Source: Akkermansiaceae bacterium (GTDB lineage: Bacteria > Verrucomicrobiota > Verrucomicrobiia > Verrucomicrobiales > Akkermansiaceae). Taken from it: a stretch of 64,000 bases of DNA. The notes beneath the pieces are model-generated. The model was not told the origin of the DNA and did not search any database. It saw nothing but the letters and a program-made list of their open reading frames with translations. Shown one piece after another: positions 18,811 to 28,060 of this stretch (position 1 is the first letter of the stretch; every line of letters begins with the position of its first letter). The DNA is taken from assembly GCA_029866215.1 (NCBI GenBank), contig JARWZU010000003.1, positions 40,724 to 104,723 on the forward strand. The letters are read 5' to 3'. The position numbers were made by a program, and so were the translations under genes.

Positions 18811-20091
18811 TCAAGCGTGGCTCGGTTGCAGACGTGAAATTTCCATCCCCACGAGACACACATCATCAGAAAATTCCACCCCGTCAGCAAAGCGTCGGAT
18901 GTCGGAAAAAATATCCTGCATCAACTTCGTCACCGGTAGCCCTGCGCCCCTGCGGATGGATTCACCAAGCCGGTCCATGCTAAACGCTTCCGCATTGGCA
19001 TTTTCCACTTCTACCAAACCGTCGGTAAAGGTCATCAGCAGATCACCCGCATCGACTGAACACTTCTCAGTCGAGTACTCCACCCCGTCGCGGAGGCCCA
19101 AGGCTGGGCCAAGGCTCGCACTCTGGCCGGAGATGCGCTCCACCCGATTCGTCGCCTCACGCAAAAGAAATGGACTGGGATGACCAGCATTGGCAAAAGT
19201 GAGAGAACCTTGAGCGATATCGACAACGATATAGCAAGCCGTCACAAACAGTGAATGATCTAGCTGCCTCAAGGTTCCCCTGAGCCATTGGTTCATCTGA
19301 GTCAATAACTCACCTGGGCTTCCCGAAGACTTGTCGAGCTGCTCACGGAGCACCCGCATCATCGTGGTCGCCAACGCCGCTCGCACCCCTTCACCCATCA
19401 CATCGCAAATGAAGATCCCCACCGCCGTGTCAGAAACCTGAACCACATAGTAATAATCGCGACTCACCGCTCCAAGCGGCTTGAAAATACTCGAAAACTT
19501 CACGGCACTTGCAGCCTCATGCACCCCAGCGGGCAAAGTCGGAAATCGGTCGGAAAATAGCGCCATCTGCAATTCTTGGGCCATGACCAAGTCCTCTTGG
19601 TGATGAAGATTTTTCTCCCACAGCTCTTGGGCTGTCTCCGCCGCGCGGCTCTCAAGTTGTTCGTTAAGGGCTCGCAATTCTGCCTCCACCCGGTGCTTCG
19701 CCTCTCGGATGCTCACTTCATTCAACGCTCGCTTGATCGATGGAACCAAGCGTTCCATCCGGTTCTTGAGAATGAAGTCTGAGGCACCGTTCTTAAGCAA
19801 CTCAACCGCAATCTCCTCGCCCACCGCACCCGAGATCATGATCACCGGAATGTCTGGGTAACGTTCTTTCGCTATGGCCAAAGCTTCGCCACCATTGAAG
19901 GTCGGCAACGCATAATCTAGCAGGATTACGTTAGGTGCAAACTCCTCTAACTTCGCTTCAAATTCAGGCTGCGTCTCAACCCGGGTGAGAATCGATTCCA
20001 TCCCTCGCTGGGTGAGCTCGCGCAGCATCAGTTGCGCGTCAAAATCGGAATCTTCAAGGAGCAAAATTTTCAGGAGGGCTTGATATTGCAT
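18811..20091 (-). CDS. Response regulator with PP2C-type output, diverged paralogue
   Basis: 426 aa with the same order as its neighbour: receiver (LLLEDSDFDAQ, NVILLDYALPTFNGG, FILKNRM), coiled coil (LRALNEQLESRAAETAQELWE) and PP2C domain (AVSRDYYYVVQ, FICDVMGEGVRAAL, FTDGLVEVEN, DDVCLVGME). Two positions usually conserved are changed relative to the paralogue: SGDFY becomes SRDYY and DVMGHG becomes DVMGEG. The metal-binding aspartates are kept, so the enzyme may still be active with altered specificity or rate. It lies 53 bp upstream of the lone receiver gene. About 300 bp of AT-rich DNA separates it from the histidine kinase gene, so it may also have its own promoter. Confidence 0.9.
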   Translation of the reverse strand: MQYQALLKILLLEDSDFDAQLMLRELTQRGMESILTRVETQPEFEAKLEEFAPNVILLDYALPTFNGGEALAIAKERYPDIPVIMISGAVGEEIAVELLKNGASDFILKNRMERLVPSIKRALNEVSIREAKHRVEAELRALNEQLESRAAETAQELWEKNLHHQEDLVMAQELQMALFSDRFPTLPAGVHEAASAVKFSSIFKPLGAVSRDYYYVVQVSDTAVGIFICDVMGEGVRAALATTMMRVLREQLDKSSGSPGELLTQMNQWLRGTLRQLDHSLFVTACYIVVDIAQGSLTFANAGHPSPFLLREATNRVERISGQSASLGPALGLRDGVEYSTEKCSVDAGDLLMTFTDGLVEVENANAEAFSMDRLGESIRRGAGLPVTKLMQDIFSDIRRFADGVEFSDDVCLVGMEISRLQPSHA

Positions 20092-20392
20092 ATTTATTAG
20101 GCTCTTACTTTTTATCTAAAAAAACACAACCCATAGATATCAGATCAAAAAATGATGTCTAGTACTTTTCTTGAATTTCTCAGCCTCTCAGCAGAAACAC
20201 CTTCTAAATATTCCTTGGTGCAGAATATTTTGATTAGGCTCAGCCCCGAATCCAATCATCGAAATCGATTAAGCTTGAAGCGGTGACGAAAAAGTGATGA
20301 TAGGTACGGATACCCATTAGATTAGACAGCAAATATAAAAACTCTTTTGGTAAAATAATATTTTTTAGATCTATCAGGTGAATCGGTTTCGC
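20092..20392. other. AT-rich intergenic region between the kinase gene and the receiver-PP2C gene
   Basis: 301 bp of AT-rich sequence between two minus-strand genes. It contains a small hairpin ATCG-AAAT-CGAT near 20258 and a run GTAAAATAATATTTTTTAG at 20350-20368. It probably holds a second promoter for the phosphatase/receiver genes. I saw no gene or RNA in it. Confidence 0.5.
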
Positions 20393-22564
20393 CTATTTTG
20401 AGTTTGGCAGTGTGAAATAAAACGTTGCTCCGTGGTCCACCTCAGCCTCTGCCCATATGCGGCCGCCGTGTCGTTGCACGATGCGCTGAGCGAGCGCAAG
20501 CCCAACACCCGTGCCTTGAAATTCTTGCTGACTGTGCAAGCGCTGAAACACCCCAAAAAGCTTGTCTGCATAGCGCTTGTCGAAACCTGCGCCATTGTCT
20601 TTCACGTAATAAACCCAACCCTCCGTTGCGCTTTCCGATGCACCGATCTCGATCTCTCCGGCCTCACGGTGTTTGGTGAATTTGATACCGTTAGAAATAA
20701 GGTTCGTCCAGACTTGCCGAATCATCGCCTGAGTGCCTATTGCTTTTGGTAGCGAGCGCAAATCAAGATGGACCTTCCGCTCAGGTTCTGAGTTCATCAG
20801 TTCGTCGAATACCTCCTTGGCCAAGGCCTGCATATCAATCTCACTGGCCTCAAGATTCTGCCGCCCAAGACGTGAGAACATCAAAAGATCATCAATCAAC
20901 TTGCCCATGCGCTGGGCTTCGCTACGGATGATTTCTAACTTCCTCTGGTCCTCAGCGGTTAGTTTTTCCGTGCAATCTTCTGCAAGCATGCGGGAAAAGC
21001 CATCAATGGCGCGTAGGGGTGCTCGCAAGTCGTGGGAGACCGAGTAACTAAACGCTTCGAGCTCCCTGTTCGCACGCTCCAATTCGACCGCACGGCGTGA
21101 GAGGTCATCATTCAACTTTTGAATTTCTCCCTCCGCTTCTTTTCGCTCGGTGACATCGATGTTGATACCGACGATCCGCTTGGCCTTCCCGTCATGGCCA
21201 TTGGCTGCCATCTCAGAGGCTTGAATCGTCCGCACTTTCCCATCCGTTGCCCGTGTGATGCGAAACTCTCGCCTCCCGCGACCCCCAGTAGCAATCACTT
21301 GGCCCAGCTGTGCCTCCTGCTCAGGCAAATCCGCTGGCAATACCGCGTTGGCCCACGTGTCATAGGGGGTGATCCCGTCCCCAAGCGGCTCAAGTCCGTA
21401 AATTTTAAACATGTTTGCTTCCCACCTGAGCTGCTGAGTCTGCAAATCCCACTCCCAGACGCCAATGTCAGCAGCTTCGACTGCAAGGCGTCGACGTTCT
21501 TCGCTCTCAACCAGTGCTTCCTCCATGTTTTTGCGCTTCGTGATATCCGTACGAATTGCAATGTACTGAAACGGCTTCCCTTCACGAATGAGGAAGGGCA
21601 CGATGGTTGTATTAACCCAATAAAAAGAACCATTTTTGGTGCGATTTTTAATCTCACCCTTCCAAACTTTGCCCGCACCGATGCTTTGCCACAATTCCTT
21701 AAAAAACTCGGTATCGTGATGTCCCGAATTTACAAGATGATGACTTTGCCCGACGAGTTCTTCCCTGGTGTAGTTGCTCGTGTCACAAAATTTCTCGTTG
21801 GCATAGGTGATCTTGCCCGCGGCATCGGTGATGGTGACCAGGGCATGTTCATCGAGCGCGGCCTTAAATTGCGCAAGCGTTGTGTTTGAGATTTCAAGTT
21901 CGGCGGTGCGGTCTTTGACGCGTTGTTCTAGTTCGGCATTCAACCTAAAAATTTCTTGCTCCGCCTGTTTGCGCGCACTGATATTGGTGAGTATCAGCCG
22001 CAGTTCACTGGCATCTTCCTCACCATGTGTAATGGTCGCTGACAAATGCACCCAAACCGAGTCGCCTGTCGCTTTCAACATCCTCAGGTCACAATTCTCA
22101 AAGGATCCCGTTAGAAGCAGTTGCTTGCGCGCAAGATAGAAAATGTCCTGATCATCTGGGTGAATGAACCGAGAAATTGGCTTGGTGATGATCTCGTTAC
22201 GGGCGAACTCCAACATGGCGGACGCGCTAAGATTTGCCTTTTCGATCAAGCCCTGATGGCTGAGGGCGAGGTATCCCACTGGCGCAAATTCATAGAGATC
22301 AAAGTAGCGCGAACGCGCAGCCGCAAGGGCCACCTGAAAATGGCGAAGCTCCTCATTCTGCATTTCTAGCTCGATCTGGTAGACCTCGAGATCGTGAAAT
22401 ACTCGCCCCATTTCATCTGATGGGATGATACCGCCGTTACGAGAAATCCCAACTTTTCCATTTGCGAGCGCTTCAGCACGCATGCGCAAATCAACTAACT
22501 CTGGCGAAGGACCGCCAAGCCCAGGATCCTTCGTCAGTGATGAACTTAATTCTTCCATAAACAA
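20393..22564 (-). CDS. Multi-PAS hybrid-less sensor histidine kinase
   Basis: 723 aa. Three PAS-type sensory domains follow in order (about 90-210, 245-365, 370-490), the second with YTREELVGQSHHLVNSG typical of PAS/PAC. Next are a HisKA domain with the phospho-histidine motif SYSVSHDLRAPLRAIDGF (about 515) and a HATPase_c domain (LISNGIKFTKH, DNGAGFD, GTGVGLALAQRIVQRHGG). There are no transmembrane segments, so it is probably cytoplasmic. It lies 4 bp after the CheB/CheR/PAS gene and upstream of the response regulators, which are its likely targets. The family is of the bacteriophytochrome-type kinases that lack a chromophore domain. Confidence 0.92.
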   Translation of the reverse strand: MFMEELSSSLTKDPGLGGPSPELVDLRMRAEALANGKVGISRNGGIIPSDEMGRVFHDLEVYQIELEMQNEELRHFQVALAAARSRYFDLYEFAPVGYLALSHQGLIEKANLSASAMLEFARNEIITKPISRFIHPDDQDIFYLARKQLLLTGSFENCDLRMLKATGDSVWVHLSATITHGEEDASELRLILTNISARKQAEQEIFRLNAELEQRVKDRTAELEISNTTLAQFKAALDEHALVTITDAAGKITYANEKFCDTSNYTREELVGQSHHLVNSGHHDTEFFKELWQSIGAGKVWKGEIKNRTKNGSFYWVNTTIVPFLIREGKPFQYIAIRTDITKRKNMEEALVESEERRRLAVEAADIGVWEWDLQTQQLRWEANMFKIYGLEPLGDGITPYDTWANAVLPADLPEQEAQLGQVIATGGRGRREFRITRATDGKVRTIQASEMAANGHDGKAKRIVGINIDVTERKEAEGEIQKLNDDLSRRAVELERANRELEAFSYSVSHDLRAPLRAIDGFSRMLAEDCTEKLTAEDQRKLEIIRSEAQRMGKLIDDLLMFSRLGRQNLEASEIDMQALAKEVFDELMNSEPERKVHLDLRSLPKAIGTQAMIRQVWTNLISNGIKFTKHREAGEIEIGASESATEGWVYYVKDNGAGFDKRYADKLFGVFQRLHSQQEFQGTGVGLALAQRIVQRHGGRIWAEAEVDHGATFYFTLPNSK

Positions 22565-22568
22565 GACA

Positions 22569-25568
22569 CTACGATAGCATCACTTTCTCCGTTGTCACGA
22601 TCTCATCGAGCTTTCCATCATTACCCAACAATGCAGTCGCAATCAGTGAGATGCATAAAACCGTTCCATCTTTAGTAAGCCGATTGGTCTCATGAAGGAT
22701 GAGAGCATTTTGCATGGATAAATCTGCCAAGTGTGTTAGTTCGCTGTTCAGCATCCGCTTGTCGGAAAGCCGATCACCCAAGTTCATTTGGAGTGCCTCG
22801 GACTCCGTCCAGCCATAAAGGCGGGTAGCTCCTGGGTTCCATGCGAGAATCTGGCCACGTGGATCCTGCACGATAATTGCATCACTCGAATTACGAACCA
22901 CAGCGGCCAAACGCCGGAGCTGCTCATCTGCACCTCGAAGTTTTTCCTGTATCTTCACTTTTTCAGTGACGTGCATAAATGAAATCACCGCTCCCTCGAT
23001 CACATTTTCCAAGGTGCGATAGGGCTGAATATGCATCGAATACCAGTGGCCATTTTTTGCCATCAACTCCTGATCCTTTGGAATTAGGGTGTCTAACACA
23101 CTCTGAACATCGGGAATCAAGGTATCGTAATGGAGAAGATTTGACGCGATGTGAGCAATCGGCCGACCGATGTCACTAGCAATGAGGTTGATCACGCTAG
23201 ACGCGGCAGGGGTGAACCGCATCACTCGGAGTTGATGATCCACAAACACCGTACCAACCCCGGTACCCGCCAACAAGTTGTTCATGTCGTTGTTGGCTTT
23301 AGTTAAATCAGCAACCTTTGCATTCAGCTCCATGTTCACTGTCGATAATTCTTCATTGACCGATTGTAGTTCTTCTTTGGAGGTCTCCAGCTCCTCGTTG
23401 GTTGATTGTAGCTCTTCGTTCACCGACTGCATTTCCTCATTGGAGGACCTGAGTTCTTCGGAAGAACTTTCTAGCTCTTCGGTCATGCTCTGCAGTTGGT
23501 CATCCTTCGTCTGCAATTCTTCCCGAATCCGGGCGATAGCCCCATGCACGTCAGATCCCTCCTGAGTACCCACCGCTGTGGAGACATGAATGCCTCCTTT
23601 GATTTCCTCGATCAAAATCAGGTAAAGGGGCGAGTCTAATTTCACCAATAACTCACTCGTAATTGGAAAGACCGTTAGATTGAGAACCCAATCGATCCTA
23701 TCAATTTTCATTTGGATCCTGGCATATTGAACCTGTTCTCCCGTTGTGATAGTTTTGCGAAGCGCCGCGGCAATGCTAGGGCGCAACCCATCTCGGGCCA
23801 TTTTTAGGATGTTGGCACTCGCAATCTCACCTGGGGGAATCTCCAGAAATCGACCTATCTGGCCGTGCAAATAGAGAATGTCTCCTTGGTGGTTCACGAG
23901 GGCTGCGGCTGGCGCAAGTTTCGCGAGGATGCCTTGCTCGGTGAGATCTCGAAGCGGTAATTTGGGGAGCCGATGAGGGTGTTTGGGTGCCATGGTTGTC
24001 TCGATGGTATCGTCGTGATACACGGGTAAAAACTGGGTCAATACCGAGCGGGAAAGTGGTTCATCACCCTTGCGTTGGTAGATTTTGGATTTCTGGTTCT
24101 TTGATCGAAAAAGATTTCCGAACTCACCAATTCCTTCTGAATTCCCCAAAAATAAGCGGCCATCTTGTTTCAAAGAATAGTGAAACAATGGGATAATTTT
24201 TTTCTGCAACTCTGCCCCAAAATAGATTAGTAAGTTGCGGCAACTGATAAGATCCATACGTGAAAATGGTGGATCTTTAATTAAGTTGTGCTCAGAAAAT
24301 ACTAAGAGATCTCGGACGCATTTCTTGATTCGAAAACCTATTTCATGAGGCTCCTCAGTGAAATAGTTCGCCAAACGCTCGGGAGTCATGTCGTCAGCGA
24401 TTGTACTCGGGTAAAGCCCGGTGCGAGCTGTTGCGATCGCGCGGGGATCGATGTCTGTCGCAAAGATTTGCACTGCATGGAATTGCTGCTGAGCTTCCAT
24501 GCATTCTAATAGTAGGATCGCCAGAGAATAAGCTTCCTCACCGGTTGAGCAACCTGTGACCCAGATGCGGATCGTATCTCCTAGCAGTTTTGACGATACT
24601 AACCGCGACAGCGTCTCTTTTTGGAGTTCTTCGAAGGCATCGGGGTCGCGAAAGAACTTGGTCACTCCAATCAAAAGATCATGGAAAAGGGCTTCTGCTT
24701 CTTTTGGAGTTTGTTGGAGATACTTTGAATAGTCTTCCAGAGTTTCAATGCCATTGACGACCATCCGGCGATCGATCCGACGATGAATTGTGCTCGACTT
24801 ATATTGAGAGAAGTCGTGGCCGACATTGGCACGCAGCACCATGAAAATCTTCCTCAGCTCGTTCAATTTCTTCGGCGGCAGTTTTGCTTCGCTGCCCGCA
24901 TGACGGTGAACGGCATTAGCCACGTAAGCCAATAACTGAGCCGGCATTTCCGCCGGTGACAAAATAAAGTCGACGAGCCCAGTATCGATTGCGCACTGCG
25001 GCATAGAGTCAAACTCAGTGCTCGCTGGGTCCTGCGCCATGACCATGCCCCCCTCGTCCTTGATTCTGCGAATGCCGAAGCTACCATCGGATCCATTACC
25101 TGATAGAATCACCCCAATGCTTAACGATTTTTGCTCCTCAGCCAATGATTGCAAAAAAAGGTCGATCGGCAGATGCTGACTGCGGTTTTTGGGTTGCTCG
25201 ATGAGTAGAAGATAACCCTGGCTGATTTCAAGGTCATCGTGCGGTGGAATCGTATAGATGCAATCGGGCTGTACCACCATCCCATCCTTCGCTTCAAAGA
25301 CGTTCATTTGGGTCGTCCGCTGAATCAATGCAGCAAGAGAACTTTGATGATCGGGCGATAAGTGTTGGATCACCACAAAGGCTATGCCGGTGACGTGGTC
25401 TCTTGGAAAATTCGAGAAGAACGCTTCAAACGCTGCCAAACCGCCCGCGGATGCACCAATTCCAACGATCGGAAATCGCATTTTCGGCACGGAGCCTTGA
25501 GCCATCGCCGAGTTTGAATCTTCGACATTGGCTTTTGGGATGGGATCAGATTTAGAGGGGTTTTTCAT
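22569..25568 (-). CDS. CheB-CheR-PAS fusion signalling protein
   Basis: 999 aa. The CheB methylesterase part (about 30-215) has GIGASAGGLAAFE, the histidine in VIQHLSPDHQSSL and SGNGSDGSFGIRRIK. The CheR methyltransferase part (about 240-500) has FFRDPDAFEELQ, WVTGCSTGEEAYSLAILL and DLISCRNLLIYF. A coiled coil built of EELQSxNEEL repeats (about 690-760) follows, then two PAS domains, the last ending at the C-terminus without a kinase. Such fusions act as sensors or adapters, often unrelated to chemotaxis. The kinase is supplied by the next gene 4 bp away. No receptor (MCP), cheA or cheW gene is seen here. Confidence 0.93.
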   Translation of the reverse strand: MKNPSKSDPIPKANVEDSNSAMAQGSVPKMRFPIVGIGASAGGLAAFEAFFSNFPRDHVTGIAFVVIQHLSPDHQSSLAALIQRTTQMNVFEAKDGMVVQPDCIYTIPPHDDLEISQGYLLLIEQPKNRSQHLPIDLFLQSLAEEQKSLSIGVILSGNGSDGSFGIRRIKDEGGMVMAQDPASTEFDSMPQCAIDTGLVDFILSPAEMPAQLLAYVANAVHRHAGSEAKLPPKKLNELRKIFMVLRANVGHDFSQYKSSTIHRRIDRRMVVNGIETLEDYSKYLQQTPKEAEALFHDLLIGVTKFFRDPDAFEELQKETLSRLVSSKLLGDTIRIWVTGCSTGEEAYSLAILLLECMEAQQQFHAVQIFATDIDPRAIATARTGLYPSTIADDMTPERLANYFTEEPHEIGFRIKKCVRDLLVFSEHNLIKDPPFSRMDLISCRNLLIYFGAELQKKIIPLFHYSLKQDGRLFLGNSEGIGEFGNLFRSKNQKSKIYQRKGDEPLSRSVLTQFLPVYHDDTIETTMAPKHPHRLPKLPLRDLTEQGILAKLAPAAALVNHQGDILYLHGQIGRFLEIPPGEIASANILKMARDGLRPSIAAALRKTITTGEQVQYARIQMKIDRIDWVLNLTVFPITSELLVKLDSPLYLILIEEIKGGIHVSTAVGTQEGSDVHGAIARIREELQTKDDQLQSMTEELESSSEELRSSNEEMQSVNEELQSTNEELETSKEELQSVNEELSTVNMELNAKVADLTKANNDMNNLLAGTGVGTVFVDHQLRVMRFTPAASSVINLIASDIGRPIAHIASNLLHYDTLIPDVQSVLDTLIPKDQELMAKNGHWYSMHIQPYRTLENVIEGAVISFMHVTEKVKIQEKLRGADEQLRRLAAVVRNSSDAIIVQDPRGQILAWNPGATRLYGWTESEALQMNLGDRLSDKRMLNSELTHLADLSMQNALILHETNRLTKDGTVLCISLIATALLGNDGKLDEIVTTEKVMLS

Positions 25569-25722
25569 CGTTTTACGTGATGAGTGACTACCTTTGATGG
25601 TCTCAGAAATTTAGGTTCATCCAAGATCTAAATGGATGGGCGGGCTTTAATTTTGTGCTCCGTTTTGGGTGTGCATGAAGCGGATCGATCATCGTTCGTG
25701 AAATCCGGTTGCGGTGGTCGCC

Positions 25723-26673
25723 ATGATTGGTGAAGATTCACTCATGCAGGCTGTGCGTCGCTACCCCGTTATCTTTAATCCCATGGCTCGAAGCCAAAAG
25801 GTTGGGCGGGTTTTGCGATTTTTGATGAGCCACGCCAATCGCTTCGCGCTCTTTGCCACCAATCATTCGGGCGAGGCCCGCGAACTGGCCGCAAAATTCG
25901 CTGAGGCAGGTGAACCGGTGGTCATCGCCGCGGGTGGAGATGGTACGCTGAACGAGGTGGTCAACGGGCTTGCTGGGTCTGGGACACTGTTAGGACTTTT
26001 GCCTGCGGGAACCATGAACGTTTTTGCGAGAGAGATGGGAATCCCGTTTGATTCGCTGGAGCAAGCACTTGAGGTGATCGATCGGGGTCTTGTGAGAGAG
26101 GTGGATTTATTTGAGGCAAATGGTTCACCCTTTGCACAAATGGCGGGTGTTGGGCTCGATGCGATGGTCATCGAGGAGACGACGTGGGAATCAAAGAAGC
26201 GATTTGGTCCTTTGGCTTATTTACTGGCTGCGGTGAAGGTTTTGGGTGATCGCCCACCCCGGCTTCTAGTAACCTGCGCTGATGGAAGGCGCGAAGAAGG
26301 GATCGCAGTGCTCGCGGGGAATGGTTCGTTGTATGGGGGACCTTTCCGGGTTTTTCGAAATGCCGATAACCACGACTCTTTGCTAGATATTCTGGTTTTT
26401 AAGGAGTCCGGATATCGACTCGTGCTCGATTCATTGAGAGGATTGGCGCGCGGGGGAATGGATCTCGAAGACTCAACAAGCTATTTCCAAGCGGCAGATT
26501 TCACAGTGACCTGCGACAACGAGGTCCCAGTCCACGTCGATGGAGAATGGATCGGGCGTTTTTCTGGTGTCCATTTTTACGAGTCGGTGCACCGCTTACG
26601 AGTGATTGCTCCCGATGCACCCATCCGTCAGGGATTGGGGGTTGCAATGAGATCGTTAATGCCATGGACGTAA
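25723..26673 (+). CDS. Diacylglycerol/lipid kinase family protein (YegS/LCB5-like)
   Basis: About 316 aa. The lipid-kinase catalytic domain opens with VIFNPMARSQK and contains the nucleotide-binding signature AAGGDGTLNEVVNGL (near residue 75), LPAGTMNVFAREMG and a C-terminal beta domain with VPVHVDGEWIG. It phosphorylates a lipid such as diacylglycerol or a related molecule; substrate unknown. I take the ATG at 25723; GTG 25714 and ATG 25744 are alternatives. The stop overlaps the start of the next gene (TAATG), so the two are translationally coupled. Confidence 0.87.
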   Translation: MIGEDSLMQAVRRYPVIFNPMARSQKVGRVLRFLMSHANRFALFATNHSGEARELAAKFAEAGEPVVIAAGGDGTLNEVVNGLAGSGTLLGLLPAGTMNVFAREMGIPFDSLEQALEVIDRGLVREVDLFEANGSPFAQMAGVGLDAMVIEETTWESKKRFGPLAYLLAAVKVLGDRPPRLLVTCADGRREEGIAVLAGNGSLYGGPFRVFRNADNHDSLLDILVFKESGYRLVLDSLRGLARGGMDLEDSTSYFQAADFTVTCDNEVPVHVDGEWIGRFSGVHFYESVHRLRVIAPDAPIRQGLGVAMRSLMPWT

Positions 26674-27365
26674 TGGGGAACGGGTATCGGTGTGGGAATC
26701 TTCCGGATAAACGCGGATGGCGTGGCCGATTTCGGGTTTTGGCCATGAGCGTGGTAGTCAGCGGATTCTTTGTCTGCTGCTTAGTGCCTTATGCCTATTT
26801 GGCAGCAATCGTGGCAAGTAGCGGGAGATTGTTTACCGAGGTCGCAAATGTTCCGGCCACGGAGGTCGGCCTGGTGTTTGGCACAACGGATCGAGTGGGC
26901 GGGCGAGAGAACCTCTACTTTCGCTATCGCATCGAGGCCGCAGTCCGGTTGTGGAAGGCGGGAAAAATTAAGACAGTCATCGTCTCTGGGGACAATCGGA
27001 CGCGCTACTACAACGAACCAGAGAAAATGCGACAAGCATTGATCGATCGAGGCATTCCCCAAGAGCGAATTATTTGCGATTCCGCTGGATTGCGAACCCT
27101 TGATTCCGTCGTGCGCGCAAAGGTGATTTTCGGAGCCAACCCGATTCTTTTCATCAGTCAACGGTTTCAGAATCAACGTGCGATCTACCTTGCGAAAGCG
27201 AATGGCATCGAAGCGTTCGGATACAACGCACGCGATGTCGAAGCTCATGTGGGGCTGAGGACTCAGATTCGAGAAATCGGTGCGCGGTTCAAGATGTGGC
27301 TCGATGTGAATCTGCTAGAAACTCGCCCAAGGCATCTCGGTAAGAAGATCCCACTGCCTCAGTAA
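26673..27365 (+). CDS. SanA/YdcF-type membrane protein (DUF218)
   Basis: About 230 aa. A single N-terminal transmembrane helix (VLAMSVVVSGFFVCCLVPYAYLA) precedes a DUF218-type domain: VGLVFGTTDRVGGRENLYFRYR, KTVIVSGDNRTRYYNEPEKM and FISQRFQNQRAIYLAKANG. SanA of enterobacteria limits entry of vancomycin and other large compounds at high temperature, and the biochemical role of the family is not settled. The ORF track starts at 26547, but the ATG at 26673, overlapping the lipid kinase stop as TAATG, removes the anomalous N-terminal extension. The pairing with a lipid kinase hints at an envelope role. Confidence 0.87.
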   Translation: MGNGYRCGNLPDKRGWRGRFRVLAMSVVVSGFFVCCLVPYAYLAAIVASSGRLFTEVANVPATEVGLVFGTTDRVGGRENLYFRYRIEAAVRLWKAGKIKTVIVSGDNRTRYYNEPEKMRQALIDRGIPQERIICDSAGLRTLDSVVRAKVIFGANPILFISQRFQNQRAIYLAKANGIEAFGYNARDVEAHVGLRTQIREIGARFKMWLDVNLLETRPRHLGKKIPLPQ

Positions 27366-27390
27366 ATCGCGGTAAACCGCCATCCATCAC

Positions 27391-27425
27391 ATAAAACACC
27401 CGGCCTCCTGTGAAGGAAGTCGGGT
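27391..27425 (-). terminator. Rho-independent terminator of the RRM gene
   Basis: On the minus strand ACCCG-a-CTTCCT, loop TCAC, AGGAGG-c-CGGGT is followed by GTTTTAT. The stem is about 11 bp with one mismatch and one wobble. It lies 31 bp beyond the RRM gene stop. The plus strand lacks a T-run, so it probably does not serve the SanA-like gene. Confidence 0.7.
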
Positions 27426-27455
27426 AATGAAAAGGCTTAGTTAAAACCAGCTGGG

Positions 27456-27863
27456 TTACCAACGGCCGCCACCGCCGCCGCCACCGCCGCGACGATCACC
27501 GCCGCCGCCGCCGCCTTTGTAGCCGCCACCGCCGCCACCGCCGCGACGATCACCACCACCGTAGCCGCCGCCACCACCGCCGCCGCCGTAACCACCACCG
27601 CCGCCACCACTTGGACGGGATTCTTTAGGTTCGGACGCGTTTACGCGAAGTGGGCGACCATTGTAGTCGTAATCATTGAGGGCCTCGATGGCCGCATTTA
27701 GTTGACTTTGGTCACCAAGAGTCACGAATGCAAATCCCTTGGATTGCCCGGTTTCGCGGTCCGTGATGATTTTCACCCGTTCAACAGGTCCAAAAGCGGC
27801 GAAAAGGCCGGTCACATCTCCTTCAGTAGCAGTATAGGGCAGATTGCCCACGTAGATATCCAT
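27456..27863 (-). CDS. Glycine-rich RRM RNA-binding protein
   Basis: 135 aa. One RNA-recognition motif (residues 1-80) carries RNP2 (IYVGNLPY) and RNP1 (KGFAFVTL), followed by a tail of glycine runs broken by DRR and Y residues. This is the layout of bacterial and cyanobacterial Rbp proteins and plant GRPs, which bind RNA and often rise in the cold. The glycine tail is coded by GC-rich trinucleotide-like repeats likely to vary in length. The gene has its own terminator and a long leader with a strong hairpin (27879-27920), so it is probably monocistronic and may be controlled post-transcriptionally. Confidence 0.93.
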   Translation of the reverse strand: MDIYVGNLPYTATEGDVTGLFAAFGPVERVKIITDRETGQSKGFAFVTLGDQSQLNAAIEALNDYDYNGRPLRVNASEPKESRPSGGGGGGYGGGGGGGGYGGGDRRGGGGGGGYKGGGGGGDRRGGGGGGGGRW

Positions 27864-27878
27864 TTAATTCAGTTCTAA

Positions 27879-27920
27879 TGACGCCATCATGATTGGACTC
27901 CATTCTCGATCATGGCGTCA
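27879..27920 (-). promoter_or_regulatory. Leader hairpin upstream of the RRM gene
   Basis: A perfect 9-bp inverted repeat TGACGCCAT / ATGGCGTCA with a loop of about 24 nt begins 16 bp upstream of the RRM start codon; two more pairs extend it after a mismatch. It could be an RNA structure controlling translation or an operator. The sequence alone does not decide. Confidence 0.55.
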
Positions 27921-28060
27921 CCGATCGAAACTAAAGCGATGAAACAAACTTTCGCCGTTCAATCGAGTCTTCAAGAACACTGTTATGGGCAAATTAGCAA
28001 GAACTCAATTTATTTATCTTTTTTAATCTGCTAGAAAATCCTCTGCAACTCCTTTAGGTG

